From: Burkholderiaceae bacterium 16 | Lineage (GTDB): Bacteria; Pseudomonadota; Gammaproteobacteria; Burkholderiales; Burkholderiaceae | Reading direction: 5' to 3' | Assembly: GCA_000955785.1 (NCBI GenBank) | Contig: JYOD01000059.1 | Span: 28,856-90,861, forward strand | Length of the DNA stretch: 62,006 nucleotides | Notes under the pieces: model-generated | Seen by the model: the letters and a program-made list of their open reading frames with translations, nothing else | The model's database searches: none | Told to the model about the DNA's origin: nothing | Position numbers and translations under genes: made by a program | Shown here: one piece after another, positions 26,713 through 33,928 of the stretch | Position numbering within the stretch: position 1 is the stretch's first letter | How the letters are laid out: each line of letters starts with the position of its first letter

Positions 26713-26721
26713 TTATCCACA
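26713..26721 (+). promoter_or_regulatory. Perfect DnaA box, TTATCCACA
   Basis: An exact match to the strict DnaA recognition sequence, in the gene-free block after tag. Confidence 0.6.
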
Positions 26722-26944
26722 GGCCGAGGGATTCGCCCACGCCTTGCGCAACGCATGTTGCGCGAGGCCCCACGTTGGCAGGCACGCCTGTCTGCATTCA
26801 CCCAACACCCTGAGCGAGAAAGTGGCGGCGTATACGCTATTTCCGCCATTCAGGGGATGGCATGGTCCATGCGGTTAAAAGCTTCGAGCGCGGCGCCGAA
26901 GCTCGTCTTCCCACCCGGAGCATCCGCTCCTTCGGAGAACCGTC

Positions 26945-27331
26945 ATGAAGATCCATTGCTATGAACCACGAGAGAGCCGCACCAACTCGCCAGTGCGGGG
27001 CGCCGTGCGCAAGCTGCGGCGAGGCGTCCTGCTGATTCGCGTGCTCGCGCTATGTGTCAACTGCGTGGCATACGCGCAGCCCGCCGCGCCGGTCAAGTCA
27101 GTGGCCACGCCCGAGCAAACGTTTATGCCAGGCTACCTCGAAGCCGTCTCCACCGGCTACGACAACGGCCAGGCGATGCACGAATCCGAAGGCATCGCGA
27201 CCTTGCGTGTGCCGAGTACCATTGGCAGCCAGCTCCAGGCCTCTCCGGCGCCATCCGCGCCGGCACCTGTAGCCGCGGGACCATCGGTGATCCCGGTCTC
27301 GCAGAAGTCCAGAAGGCCGCAGGGGCAGTGA
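26945..27331 (+). CDS. Hypothetical exported protein
   Basis: A 128-residue protein with a long basic N-terminus and a hydrophobic signal segment (VLLIRVLALCVNCVAYAQPA, about 29-48) with an AYA-Q cleavage site. The mature part of about 80 residues is low-complexity at its end (Ala/Pro-rich) and has no recognised motif. GGAG lies 7-8 bases before the ATG. It is downstream of the origin-like block and stands alone. Function unknown. Confidence 0.6.
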   Translation: MKIHCYEPRESRTNSPVRGAVRKLRRGVLLIRVLALCVNCVAYAQPAAPVKSVATPEQTFMPGYLEAVSTGYDNGQAMHESEGIATLRVPSTIGSQLQASPAPSAPAPVAAGPSVIPVSQKSRRPQGQ

Positions 27332-27740
27332 GGGAGTCTGGGCGCCCCTCGGGGCTACCGGCAGCATCCTGGCTCCGAACCTGGCGCACTCGGCGCGGCC
27401 GCATTGCTCCGGGCCATAGAGATCCGTTCCAGGATTTCAGGTTGCCGGCGCTTCAGAAGCGCCCGCTCGAACGGCACGCGATGCGCACGATATCTTCCAA
27501 CCGCTGGGGCGTCTGCGTTGCCTGGTTTGTTGTCGGCAGAGCGCGCAGGGTAGTATCAGACTCTGACTCTTTTTTGCCTCCGGGCGATGAGTGTCTGGTC
27601 ATGGTTTTGGTCCGTTCGATGTCACCGTCGGCGTGCCCCTTCGGAAAGATCGCGCGGTAGGCCGCGAAGCCGTTGGATGGGTGCGCAACCCACGAGCGAC
27701 CGTCTGCCTCCGCCACGATTACGCGGCCGATCCAGGAAAC
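27332..27740. other. Intergenic region, nothing assigned
   Basis: About 410 bases between the exported-protein gene and the tRNA terminator. Short frames exist on both strands but none has a ribosome site and a recognisable domain together. I see no RNA gene here. Confidence 0.4.
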
Positions 27741-27792
27741 AAAAAAGCCGGGAAGCCCTATCTACAATCTACATAGGGCTTCCCGGCTTTTT
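27741..27792 (-). terminator. Terminator of the tRNA-Ala gene
   Basis: A perfect 20-bp inverted repeat (27742-27761 and 27773-27792) with an 11-base loop, reading leftward into a T-run at 27746-27741. It follows the tRNA by 23 bases. The loop repeats the element ATCTACA. Confidence 0.9.
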
Positions 27793-27815
27793 CCGGACTA
27801 CTTTGGAAATGTTCC

Positions 27816-27891
27816 TGGTGGACCGAAGGAGGATCGAACTCCCGACCTCTGCATTGCGAACGCAGCGCTCTCCCAGCTGAGCTATCGGCCC
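27816..27891 (-). tRNA. tRNA-Ala (anticodon CGC)
   Basis: The 76-base sequence folds as a standard cloverleaf read on the minus strand. The acceptor GGGCCGA pairs with TCGGTCC (one G-U), the D-arm is GCTC/GAGC, the anticodon arm is CTGCG-TTCGCAA-TGCAG, and the T-arm is GGGAG-TTCGATC-CTCCT. CCA is encoded at 27816-27818. The loop TTCGCAA gives CGC, which reads GCG (alanine). A strong terminator follows. Confidence 0.95.
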
Positions 27892-27931
27892 GTGACGGCT
27901 GATTGTAGCCCAGTTTTCGCCAGCATATCAA

Positions 27932-29653
27932 TCACGCCGCCATGCCTGCGTTACCGGTCATTCCGCGCACGGTCGGCACGTTCAGCGGGCGTGCCGTGAC
28001 CTCGCCGGAGGTGCGCAGCCACTGCGCCATCAGGTCCCAGATCGGGGGGCTGCCGCTCTGGCGGGCGTCTTCCGACACGGGCGCCCAACCGGCTACCTTG
28101 TAGGTCTTGCCGGCGTCGATGGGCTGGCCCTTGAGCCGCATGTCGGTGATGCGCCGGCCCATCGCGGCGGTGGGGTCAATCGCGTATTGCAGCCCGCCCA
28201 CGCGCACCATGTCGCCACCCTGCTGGTAGTAGGGATCCGGGTTGAACAGGTTGTCCGCCACGTCTTCAAGGATGGTCTTGATGGTCTCCCCGCTCATCGC
28301 CGTGACGGTGGTGTGCGGGTACGTGATGGCGGTCTGGTCCATCAGGTGTTCCATGGTGATGGCCTGGCCCGGCAACAGCGTGGTTCCCCAGCGGAAGCCG
28401 GGTGAGAACGCGATCTCGGCGCCCTGCACGTCCATCAGGCCGTCGAGGATCAGCTGGTCGAAGGTGCCGTTGAAATTGCCGCGGCGGTACAGCAGGCCGG
28501 TGTTGCGGGCGAGCACTTCGCCGAGCTGCTTTTCGTACGGCGCGCGTACCTTGGCGATCAGCGCATCCATGGCAGGATCGGCGGCGAGGTAGTTGGCGAA
28601 GACAGGCAGCAGTCGGTAGTGGAAGCCGCCGATCTTGCCGCCCTTGACGTCGAAGTCGAGCACGCCCAGGAACTTGCCGTTGGAGCCGGCATTGGTGACA
28701 AGCGTAGTGCCGCCGGCGTTCCTGACCGCCACCGGCGCGGGCATGCCGTCATGCGTATGGCCGCCGAGGATGGCGTCGAGACCGCGCACGCGCGAGGCGA
28801 GTTTGAGATCCACGTCCATGCCGTTGTGCGACAGCAGCACGACGACCTGCGCGCCCTTGCCGCGCGCCTGGTCAATGACTTGCTGCAGGTTTTCTTCCTG
28901 GATGCCGAAGGTCCAGTCGGGCGTGAAGTAGCGCGGGTTGGCAATCGGCGTGTAGGGAAAGGCCTGGCCGATGATGGCGACCGGCACGCCGTTCATCTCG
29001 CGGATCACGTAGGGGTCGAAGACGGGATCGCCGAAGTCGTTGGTCTTGATGTTCTGCGCGAGGAAGGCGACCTTGCCCTTGAAGTCGCGCTCTACGATCT
29101 CGGTCACGCGCTCGGCGCCGAGCGTCATCTCCCAGTGTGGGGTCATCACGTCCACGCCGAGGGCGAGCGCAGCGTCGACCATGTCCTGCCCGCGCGTCCA
29201 CAGCGCGGTGGCCGAGCCCTGCCAGGTATCGCCGCCGTCGAGCAGCAGCGCGCCGGGCCGGCCGGCCTTGAGTTGCTTGATGAGCGTGGCGAGGTGGGCG
29301 AAGCCGCCGACCTTGCCGTAGCGGCGCGCGGTTTCCGTGAAATCGAGATAGGTGAAGGCATGCGCCTGCGCGCTGCCGGGCGCGATGCCGTAGTGGCGCA
29401 GGAAGGCCTGGCCGACGAGGTGCGGCGGCTTGCCCGCGTAGTCGCCCACGCCGAGGTTGACATTGGGCTCGCGGAAATACAGCGGCCGCAGCTGCGCATG
29501 GCAATCGGTGAAATGCAGCAGGTGCACATTGCCGAAGCGCGGCACGTCATAGAGCTTGCCGGCGGCCTGCGCGGCCTGTGCATCGGAGGCGGGAAAGGTC
29601 ATGCCGCCGGCGCCGGCAATGGCCAGCACCTGCAGGAACTCACGTCGGTTCAT
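27932..29653 (-). CDS. soxB: Thiosulfohydrolase SoxB
   Basis: A 573-residue periplasmic dimanganese enzyme of the 5'-nucleotidase/metallophosphatase fold that hydrolyses sulfate from the thiosulfonate on SoxY. The signal is Tat-like (MNRREFLQVLAIAGAGGMTF). Metal-binding motifs are LHFTDCHAQLRP, LLDGGDTWQGSA, LLSHNGMDVDL and ILGGHTHDGMPAP. The C-terminal nucleotidase domain has GNFNGTFDQLILDGLMDVQG and TAITYPHTTVTAMSGETIKT. It is the last gene of the leftward sox operon, 70 bases after the thioredoxin gene. GGAAGAG lies before the ATG. Confidence 0.96.
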   Translation of the reverse strand: MNRREFLQVLAIAGAGGMTFPASDAQAAQAAGKLYDVPRFGNVHLLHFTDCHAQLRPLYFREPNVNLGVGDYAGKPPHLVGQAFLRHYGIAPGSAQAHAFTYLDFTETARRYGKVGGFAHLATLIKQLKAGRPGALLLDGGDTWQGSATALWTRGQDMVDAALALGVDVMTPHWEMTLGAERVTEIVERDFKGKVAFLAQNIKTNDFGDPVFDPYVIREMNGVPVAIIGQAFPYTPIANPRYFTPDWTFGIQEENLQQVIDQARGKGAQVVVLLSHNGMDVDLKLASRVRGLDAILGGHTHDGMPAPVAVRNAGGTTLVTNAGSNGKFLGVLDFDVKGGKIGGFHYRLLPVFANYLAADPAMDALIAKVRAPYEKQLGEVLARNTGLLYRRGNFNGTFDQLILDGLMDVQGAEIAFSPGFRWGTTLLPGQAITMEHLMDQTAITYPHTTVTAMSGETIKTILEDVADNLFNPDPYYQQGGDMVRVGGLQYAIDPTAAMGRRITDMRLKGQPIDAGKTYKVAGWAPVSEDARQSGSPPIWDLMAQWLRTSGEVTARPLNVPTVRGMTGNAGMAA

Positions 29654-29723
29654 CGTCTCTTCCAGTGGATTGCATGCGCCGGTATCGGGCAGCGGTGACC
29701 CGGCGTCTCGTGGCCGAATGCGG

Positions 29724-30239
29724 CTACTTCGGCGTTGGCCTGGCGTACTTCGCCAGTGCCGCGACTTCTTCTTCCAGCATCTCGCCGACCTCCTTCTGCA
29801 CGACCTTGCCGTCGGCGTCGATCACGTACAGCTCGGGCAGGCCCTTGCGCTTGCCGAGCACGGCGCGCAGCGCGGGTGTGTCCATGGCGGCGGGGAAGGC
29901 GTAGCCGCGCTTCGCCATGTAGGCGGCGGCTTCCTTCGGATCGCGGTCGATGCTTACCGCCAGCACCCCCAGTCCGCCGCGCGCGCCGCCGGTGCTGTCA
30001 TAGAGCTTCTGCAGGCGCGGGTTCTGCAGCGCGCAGAAGGGGCACCACGATGCCCAGATCTCCAGCACCAGTGGTTTGCCGGCCAGTTGGGCGGCAGTCA
30101 TGGTGCGGCCGTCGAGCAGTTGCACCGCAGGCAGGCGCACGGTGTCGCCCACCTCCAGTGCCGCGGCCGCGCCGCTCCAGGCGAGCGCCGCGAGCAGCAG
30201 CGTCCTCCGGAAGTTGATGGCCATGCCGCCGGTTGCCAT
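29724..30239 (-). CDS. Periplasmic thioredoxin-like protein (SoxW/TlpA type)
   Basis: A 171-residue exported thioredoxin-fold protein. After a signal peptide (TLLLAALAWSGAAAALE) come LEIWASWCPFCALQNPRLQK with a CPFC active site near residue 64 and the cis-proline region GLPELYVIDADGKV. In sox clusters the SoxW/TlpA type keeps SoxY or other Sox cysteines reduced. No ccdA/soxV-like electron donor gene is in this window. It is 9 bases after soxX and 70 before soxB. ATG 30224 is an alternative start. Confidence 0.85.
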   Translation of the reverse strand: MATGGMAINFRRTLLLAALAWSGAAAALEVGDTVRLPAVQLLDGRTMTAAQLAGKPLVLEIWASWCPFCALQNPRLQKLYDSTGGARGGLGVLAVSIDRDPKEAAAYMAKRGYAFPAAMDTPALRAVLGKRKGLPELYVIDADGKVVQKEVGEMLEEEVAALAKYARPTPK

Positions 30240-30248
30240 CGCGGTGCC

Positions 30249-30932
30249 TTACTGGTTGACCGGCGAGGCCGGGTCAAGCAGCAACGCCATCACGTCGCGG
30301 ATCTGCTGCTCGGTGAGGATGCCCTTGTGGCCGAAGCGCGGCATGTTGGAGCAGGCGGCAAAGGCGCTGGAATCCCAGATCTTGCCCCAGGTGTACTTGA
30401 GCACCGCTTCCGAATCGCCGCGCAGCTTGCCGTACTGGTACAGCGAGGGACCGATATTGCCGAAGGATATCTCGGCCTTGGTCATCTGGTGGCAGGCGTA
30501 GCAGTTCGCGCCGTTGACGCCGCCGAGGGCGTCGGAGAACTGCATGCCGCGGCCGTTCTGGGCGGTCTTCTCGCCTTCCTTCCAGTCGCCCAGCCATTGC
30601 TTGTCGGCGGGGTACTTGATCTGCTTGAACTCGGCGGCTTCGATTTTCCTGGCCACCGCCGCCGGCACCTTGGAGCGGTCCGGGTAGTCGCTGCACGCCT
30701 TCTGCATGGCGTCGCGATCGAGCACGCCTTCGACCGTGGCGGGACCCTTGGACGTGAAGGAGCTTTCGATCAGCTTCTTCATGTCGGCGTCGCTGACGGC
30801 GGCGGCGGCGGCCTTGGCAGGCTTCGCGGCCCTGGCCGGCTTGTCCTCCGCGTGAGCCATGCCTACGCAGGCCAGCAGGGCAAACGTGACCGCGGCGAGC
30901 GTGCCTTGTGTGTATCTACGCGCTTGTTTCAT
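30249..30932 (-). CDS. soxX: Sulfur-oxidising c-type cytochrome SoxX
   Basis: A 227-residue exported monohaem cytochrome, partner of SoxA in the complex that couples thiosulfate to SoxY. After the signal peptide (to about residue 28) and an Ala/Lys-rich linker, the haem motif CYACH is at 144-148 and the distal Met lies in CSNMPRFG. GNIGPSLYQYGKLRGDSEAV is the family core. It starts 16 bases after soxA. The operon order soxA-soxX-thioredoxin-soxB supports the call. Confidence 0.94.
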   Translation of the reverse strand: MKQARRYTQGTLAAVTFALLACVGMAHAEDKPARAAKPAKAAAAAVSDADMKKLIESSFTSKGPATVEGVLDRDAMQKACSDYPDRSKVPAAVARKIEAAEFKQIKYPADKQWLGDWKEGEKTAQNGRGMQFSDALGGVNGANCYACHQMTKAEISFGNIGPSLYQYGKLRGDSEAVLKYTWGKIWDSSAFAACSNMPRFGHKGILTEQQIRDVMALLLDPASPVNQ

Positions 30933-30948
30933 CTTTGCTCTCCCTTGC

Positions 30949-31773
30949 TCAGCGCTTCATGGCCGGACCGTCATACGTGCCGCCGTTGGCATTCCTGGCG
31001 AGGAACAGGCTCAGCGCCGTGATCACGTCGGAACCATAGGCGGGCTCGGGAAAGCGCTGCTGGCGCAGGCAATCGTAGAGGCGGTGCTGCATCGAACGCA
31101 CCTCGCCCTGCGAGACGCGGTAGGCCGGCCACGTGGTGTAGGCGGCCTGGGCGCCTTGCTGGGTCAACAGGTTGGGCAGCTCTTGCAGGCGGATGCGCTG
31201 GCCATCGACGGCGTGGCAGGTGGCGCAGGCGAAGTCGTAGGCGCCGCCGCGGTAGAAGAACATCTTCTGGCCCAGGGCATATACGCGCTTCTCTTCGGGA
31301 TGGGCCAGTTGCACATTCATCTTCACGCCGCGCGACTCGCCGGTCAGGAAGGCCACCAGGCGCTCGATGTCGGACGGCTTGCCGGTGGAGGCGAAGGGGT
31401 TCTTCAGCGCTTCTTCCTGGGTCAAGCCCTGCAGCGTCACGCGGCAATAGGCCAGGCGTTGCTCCAGGTCCATCACGCGGCCGGTGTCCTTGAAGTAGCG
31501 CGGCAGTTCGGCGTAGGCGCCCTTGGTCACGCCGGGGCCCTTGCCCAGGTCGCATTGTTCGAGCGAGGTGTTCTTGGGGCCGGCGGACTTTTTCCAGAGT
31601 TCTTCGCCGGCGGCTTCCCACAGCTCGGCGGGATTGCCCTCGGCGAGCATCTGCCGGTACTTGGCGATTTCCTCGGCGGTGCTGCCCTGGGCGTGCACGG
31701 CGGCGGCGGCCAGCGCCACGGTGCCGGCCAGCGCCAGCTCGGCGCCCGTGTGGCGGCGTCTGATCGATTTCAT
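30949..31773 (-). CDS. soxA: L-cysteine S-thiosulfotransferase subunit SoxA
   Basis: A 274-residue exported catalytic subunit of SoxAX. A signal peptide ends near AVHAQG (residue 29). Only one haem motif is present, CATCH at 183-187, and Cys235 (RLYDCLRQQ) is the expected persulfide haem ligand. Cys74 and Cys110 stand where diheme SoxA proteins bind their first haem, so this is the monohaem type. It transfers the thiosulfate sulfane to SoxY. GAGGAG precedes the ATG. Confidence 0.95.
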   Translation of the reverse strand: MKSIRRRHTGAELALAGTVALAAAAVHAQGSTAEEIAKYRQMLAEGNPAELWEAAGEELWKKSAGPKNTSLEQCDLGKGPGVTKGAYAELPRYFKDTGRVMDLEQRLAYCRVTLQGLTQEEALKNPFASTGKPSDIERLVAFLTGESRGVKMNVQLAHPEEKRVYALGQKMFFYRGGAYDFACATCHAVDGQRIRLQELPNLLTQQGAQAAYTTWPAYRVSQGEVRSMQHRLYDCLRQQRFPEPAYGSDVITALSLFLARNANGGTYDGPAMKR

Positions 31774-31897
31774 GGGGCTTCTCCTCGGGGCCTCGGAAGC
31801 CTGCCGCCATGTGGCGCCAGGCCGTGCGGGCCGGTCTTATTGCTTGTCTTCCCGTTGCGCGGCACCCGGTTTGCGCCGGCTCCCGCGCGGATGCTAT

Positions 31898-32353
31898 TTA
31901 CGGCTTGATATAGGCATAGCCTTCATCAAACTGCAGCCTGGCCACTTCGACCACGCCCGCCTGTACGACCTTGGCTTCCATCAGCAGGCTGGACTCGGGG
32001 ATCTTGCGCGCCGTCAGCGTGTTGCGGCAGACGCGGAACTCGACGCCGGAACTGGCCAGCGCGCCGACCGCCGCCTCGAACGTATTGCCGCGTGCGTCAC
32101 GCGCGCCTTCCACGATGAAATCCACGCCATAGCCGAAGGCCACCACCACGATCCTGGTGTCCGGCGCGGCGTTCAGGTGGTTGCGCAGGTTGGCCATGGC
32201 GCGCACCGCCTGGTCCGCGCCTTCGGACAACTGGTAAACCACTTTGACGCGCCGGCCCTTGCCGGCGGCCGCCGGTGCCGCTTGCGCCGCAGCCTTGGCC
32301 GACAAGCCGATCGCGGCCAGGGCCGCCGTTGCTCGAATGAATGCTCGCCGCAT
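31898..32353 (-). CDS. Exported DsrE-family protein of the sox cluster
   Basis: A 151-residue DsrE-like alpha/beta protein with an N-terminal signal sequence (FIRATAALAAIGLSAKAAAQ), so it should act in the periplasm. The core reads RVKVVYQLSEGADQAVRAMA, RIVVVAFGYGVDFIVEG and ALASSGVEFRVCRNTL. It has a single cysteine, Cys109, at the position where DsrE-type sulfurtransferases carry sulfur. It lies between soxZ and soxA on the same strand, so a role in handling or storing sulfane sulfur for SoxYZ is inferred, not shown. Confidence 0.8.
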   Translation of the reverse strand: MRRAFIRATAALAAIGLSAKAAAQAAPAAAGKGRRVKVVYQLSEGADQAVRAMANLRNHLNAAPDTRIVVVAFGYGVDFIVEGARDARGNTFEAAVGALASSGVEFRVCRNTLTARKIPESSLLMEAKVVQAGVVEVARLQFDEGYAYIKP

Positions 32354-32473
32354 GATTCCTATCCTTCCGGTCGCACCCCTGCGCGCAACATGCGCCAGCC
32401 CGGGTCCGACATTCGACCTGAACCATAGCAGAGGATTCGGCCGCCCGCTCGGCCAGGCCCGTACCTGCTCCGG

Positions 32474-32785
32474 TCAGGAAATGGTGGCTTCGTCGGTCCG
32501 CTTGTCGCCGTGGTTGTCGATCCAGGTCACAGTGACCTTGTCGCCCTTGGCGCCGCCCTTGAACTTGAAGTTCAGGAAGGGATCCTTGGACACGGCTGGG
32601 CCGAACTGGGCCTGGAATACGTCCTTGCCCTTGCACTGCGCCGTCACGCTCTGGATATGCCAGGCCGGAATGGTCTTGCCGGCCGCGTCCTTGCGCTGGC
32701 CGGTTTCCATGTCGTGTTTCATCAGGATCTTGACGTCGACCACGCCGCCATTCTCGGCGGCACGTACGCGCATCGGGTCTGCCAT
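32474..32785 (-). CDS. soxZ: Thiosulfate oxidation carrier subunit SoxZ
   Basis: A 103-residue immunoglobulin-like protein without signal peptide that pairs with SoxY and is exported with it. The family sequence is clear: MRVRAAENGGVVDVKILMKH, DMETGQRKDAAGKTIPAWHI, LNFKFKGGAKGDKVTVTWID. GAGG lies 9 bases before the ATG. It follows soxY by 63 bases. Confidence 0.96.
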   Translation of the reverse strand: MADPMRVRAAENGGVVDVKILMKHDMETGQRKDAAGKTIPAWHIQSVTAQCKGKDVFQAQFGPAVSKDPFLNFKFKGGAKGDKVTVTWIDNHGDKRTDEATIS

Positions 32786-32848
32786 GTTCTTTCCTCTTTC
32801 AGGTAATGGTGGGGCGGGAAATCCGCGTGGGGGGATGGGAGCGTGGGC

Positions 32849-33304
32849 TCAGCCGCCGCAACCGCCCAGCGTCACCTTGATTTCCTTGGACGCCACATAC
32901 CATTTGCCGCCGGCCTTGACGGCGGCGTACACCATCGAGGTCTGGCCCATCTTCACTCGCGTGGAGACGAAGGGCTCGGTGCCGGCGGGGATGGTGAAAT
33001 CCGCTGCCAGCGTATTGGGATTCTTTTCCACCAGGACGGCGATCTGCTCGGTGCCAGGAATATTGCTGGTCACCGCGACCGGCACCACGGCGCCGTTCTC
33101 GGCGATGTCAGGGGCGGTAAAGACAATGGCGGTGCTCTTCTCGGTGCCGCTGCCGCCGAGCGCCTTGATGACGTCCGCCACGCTCTTGCCGTCGAAGGCG
33201 GTCTTGTTCCACTCCGCTGCCTGCGCTTTGCTGATCAGGCCGGTGGCGGCCATCAGCGCGAGCACGGAAGTGACCCGCAATACGTCTCGTCGTTTTGAAT
33301 GCAT
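32849..33304 (-). CDS. soxY: Thiosulfate oxidation carrier SoxY
   Basis: A 151-residue periplasmic carrier protein. A signal sequence spans about residues 5-30 (twin arginine KRRDVLRVTSVLALMAATGL). The C-terminal swinging arm ends in GGCGG, whose cysteine (Cys149) carries the covalent sulfur intermediates during thiosulfate oxidation. I start at ATG 33304; the long upstream extension of this frame is out-of-gene. It is directly upstream of soxZ, as always. Confidence 0.96.
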   Translation of the reverse strand: MHSKRRDVLRVTSVLALMAATGLISKAQAAEWNKTAFDGKSVADVIKALGGSGTEKSTAIVFTAPDIAENGAVVPVAVTSNIPGTEQIAVLVEKNPNTLAADFTIPAGTEPFVSTRVKMGQTSMVYAAVKAGGKWYVASKEIKVTLGGCGG

Positions 33305-33471
33305 TGTTTCCTCTTCTCCTGCGTTTTCCGTACCGGCCTGGTTTATTAGCCTGCCGCGCCTTCCGGCACGGCAGCGGGCGGTGCATTGCCGCCCTTCAGC
33401 GAGGGGCGCCACCGGCGCCCCCTGGGTCCCGAAGCCGTAACTCGGTCCGGGCAGGGCGTGCCCTGGGTGCC

Positions 33472-33801
33472 TTACTTGGCCGGGGCGCCTGCCAGCACCC
33501 ACTCCACGACCGTCTTCAGGTCGGCATCGCTCAAGCCGGCATTGGCGGGCATCGGCACCGGGCCCCAGACGCCTGCGCCGCCGCTCTTGACCTTCTTGGT
33601 CAGCGTTGCCAGGGCATTCTTGTCGCCCTTGTACTTGGCCGCCACATCCTTGTAGGCGGGGCCGACCAGCTTCTTGTCGACCTGGTGGCAGCCCATGCAG
33701 GCGTTCTTGTTGGCGATTTCCTGGGCCTTGGCGGCATCGACTGCAGCGTTGGCCGAGGCGGCGCAAGCCAGCATCAGCGTTGCGATGACAAACTGCTTCA
33801 T
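33472..33801 (-). CDS. Small class I cytochrome c of the sox cluster
   Basis: A 109-residue exported monohaem cytochrome: signal peptide to about residue 19 (LACAASANAA), haem motif CMGCH at 35-39 and distal Met in WGPVPMPANAGLSD. It belongs to the c551/c8-type group used as electron acceptors of Sox enzymes (SoxE-like). It is about half identical by eye to the C-terminal haem domain of the SoxD encoded just upstream, so one likely arose from the other. GGAG lies 8-9 bases before ATG 33801. Confidence 0.88.
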   Translation of the reverse strand: MKQFVIATLMLACAASANAAVDAAKAQEIANKNACMGCHQVDKKLVGPAYKDVAAKYKGDKNALATLTKKVKSGGAGVWGPVPMPANAGLSDADLKTVVEWVLAGAPAK

Positions 33802-33928
33802 GGATATTGCTCCGAACTTTGAAGAGCCGTGGGGACGGCGATAGGCCGCTCGCTGCCCGCCATGCCGGATGGCTGGCCGGCGCGGCGGCGCGCTGGCCGC
33901 GCCACGGGGCATGGTGGCGGCCAGTCCG

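Larger units (their letters stand above)
26378..26836. repeat. Dispersed CGTATACG palindrome, six copies
   Basis: GTATAC occurs at 26378, 26422, 26470, 26604, 26641 and 26830. Four copies are full CGTATACG; the first is GGTATACG and the third is CGTATACC. The spacing is irregular (44, 48, 134, 37 and 189 bases). By chance one would expect far fewer than one in this length at this composition. They may be protein-binding sites; the protein is unknown. Confidence 0.75.
26341..26944. other. Gene-free, origin-like block with DnaA boxes and GTATAC palindromes
   Basis: This 604-base gap has no convincing gene. It contains six copies of GTATAC, mostly as CGTATACG (26378, 26422, 26470, 26604, 26641, 26830), three DnaA-box-like sites and an AT-rich island at 26451-26500 (about 68% A+T by hand count in a genome near 33%). 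The island also carries GTTTAC/GTAAAC arms and TAGTAGTAG. The layout is like a replication origin or DnaA-titrating site, but no initiator or partition gene is in view. Confidence 0.5.

Noticed and set aside
27453..27716. An 87-codon minus-strand frame before the tRNA gene
   Set aside because: No domain, no convincing start, and composition unlike the neighbours; left as intergenic.
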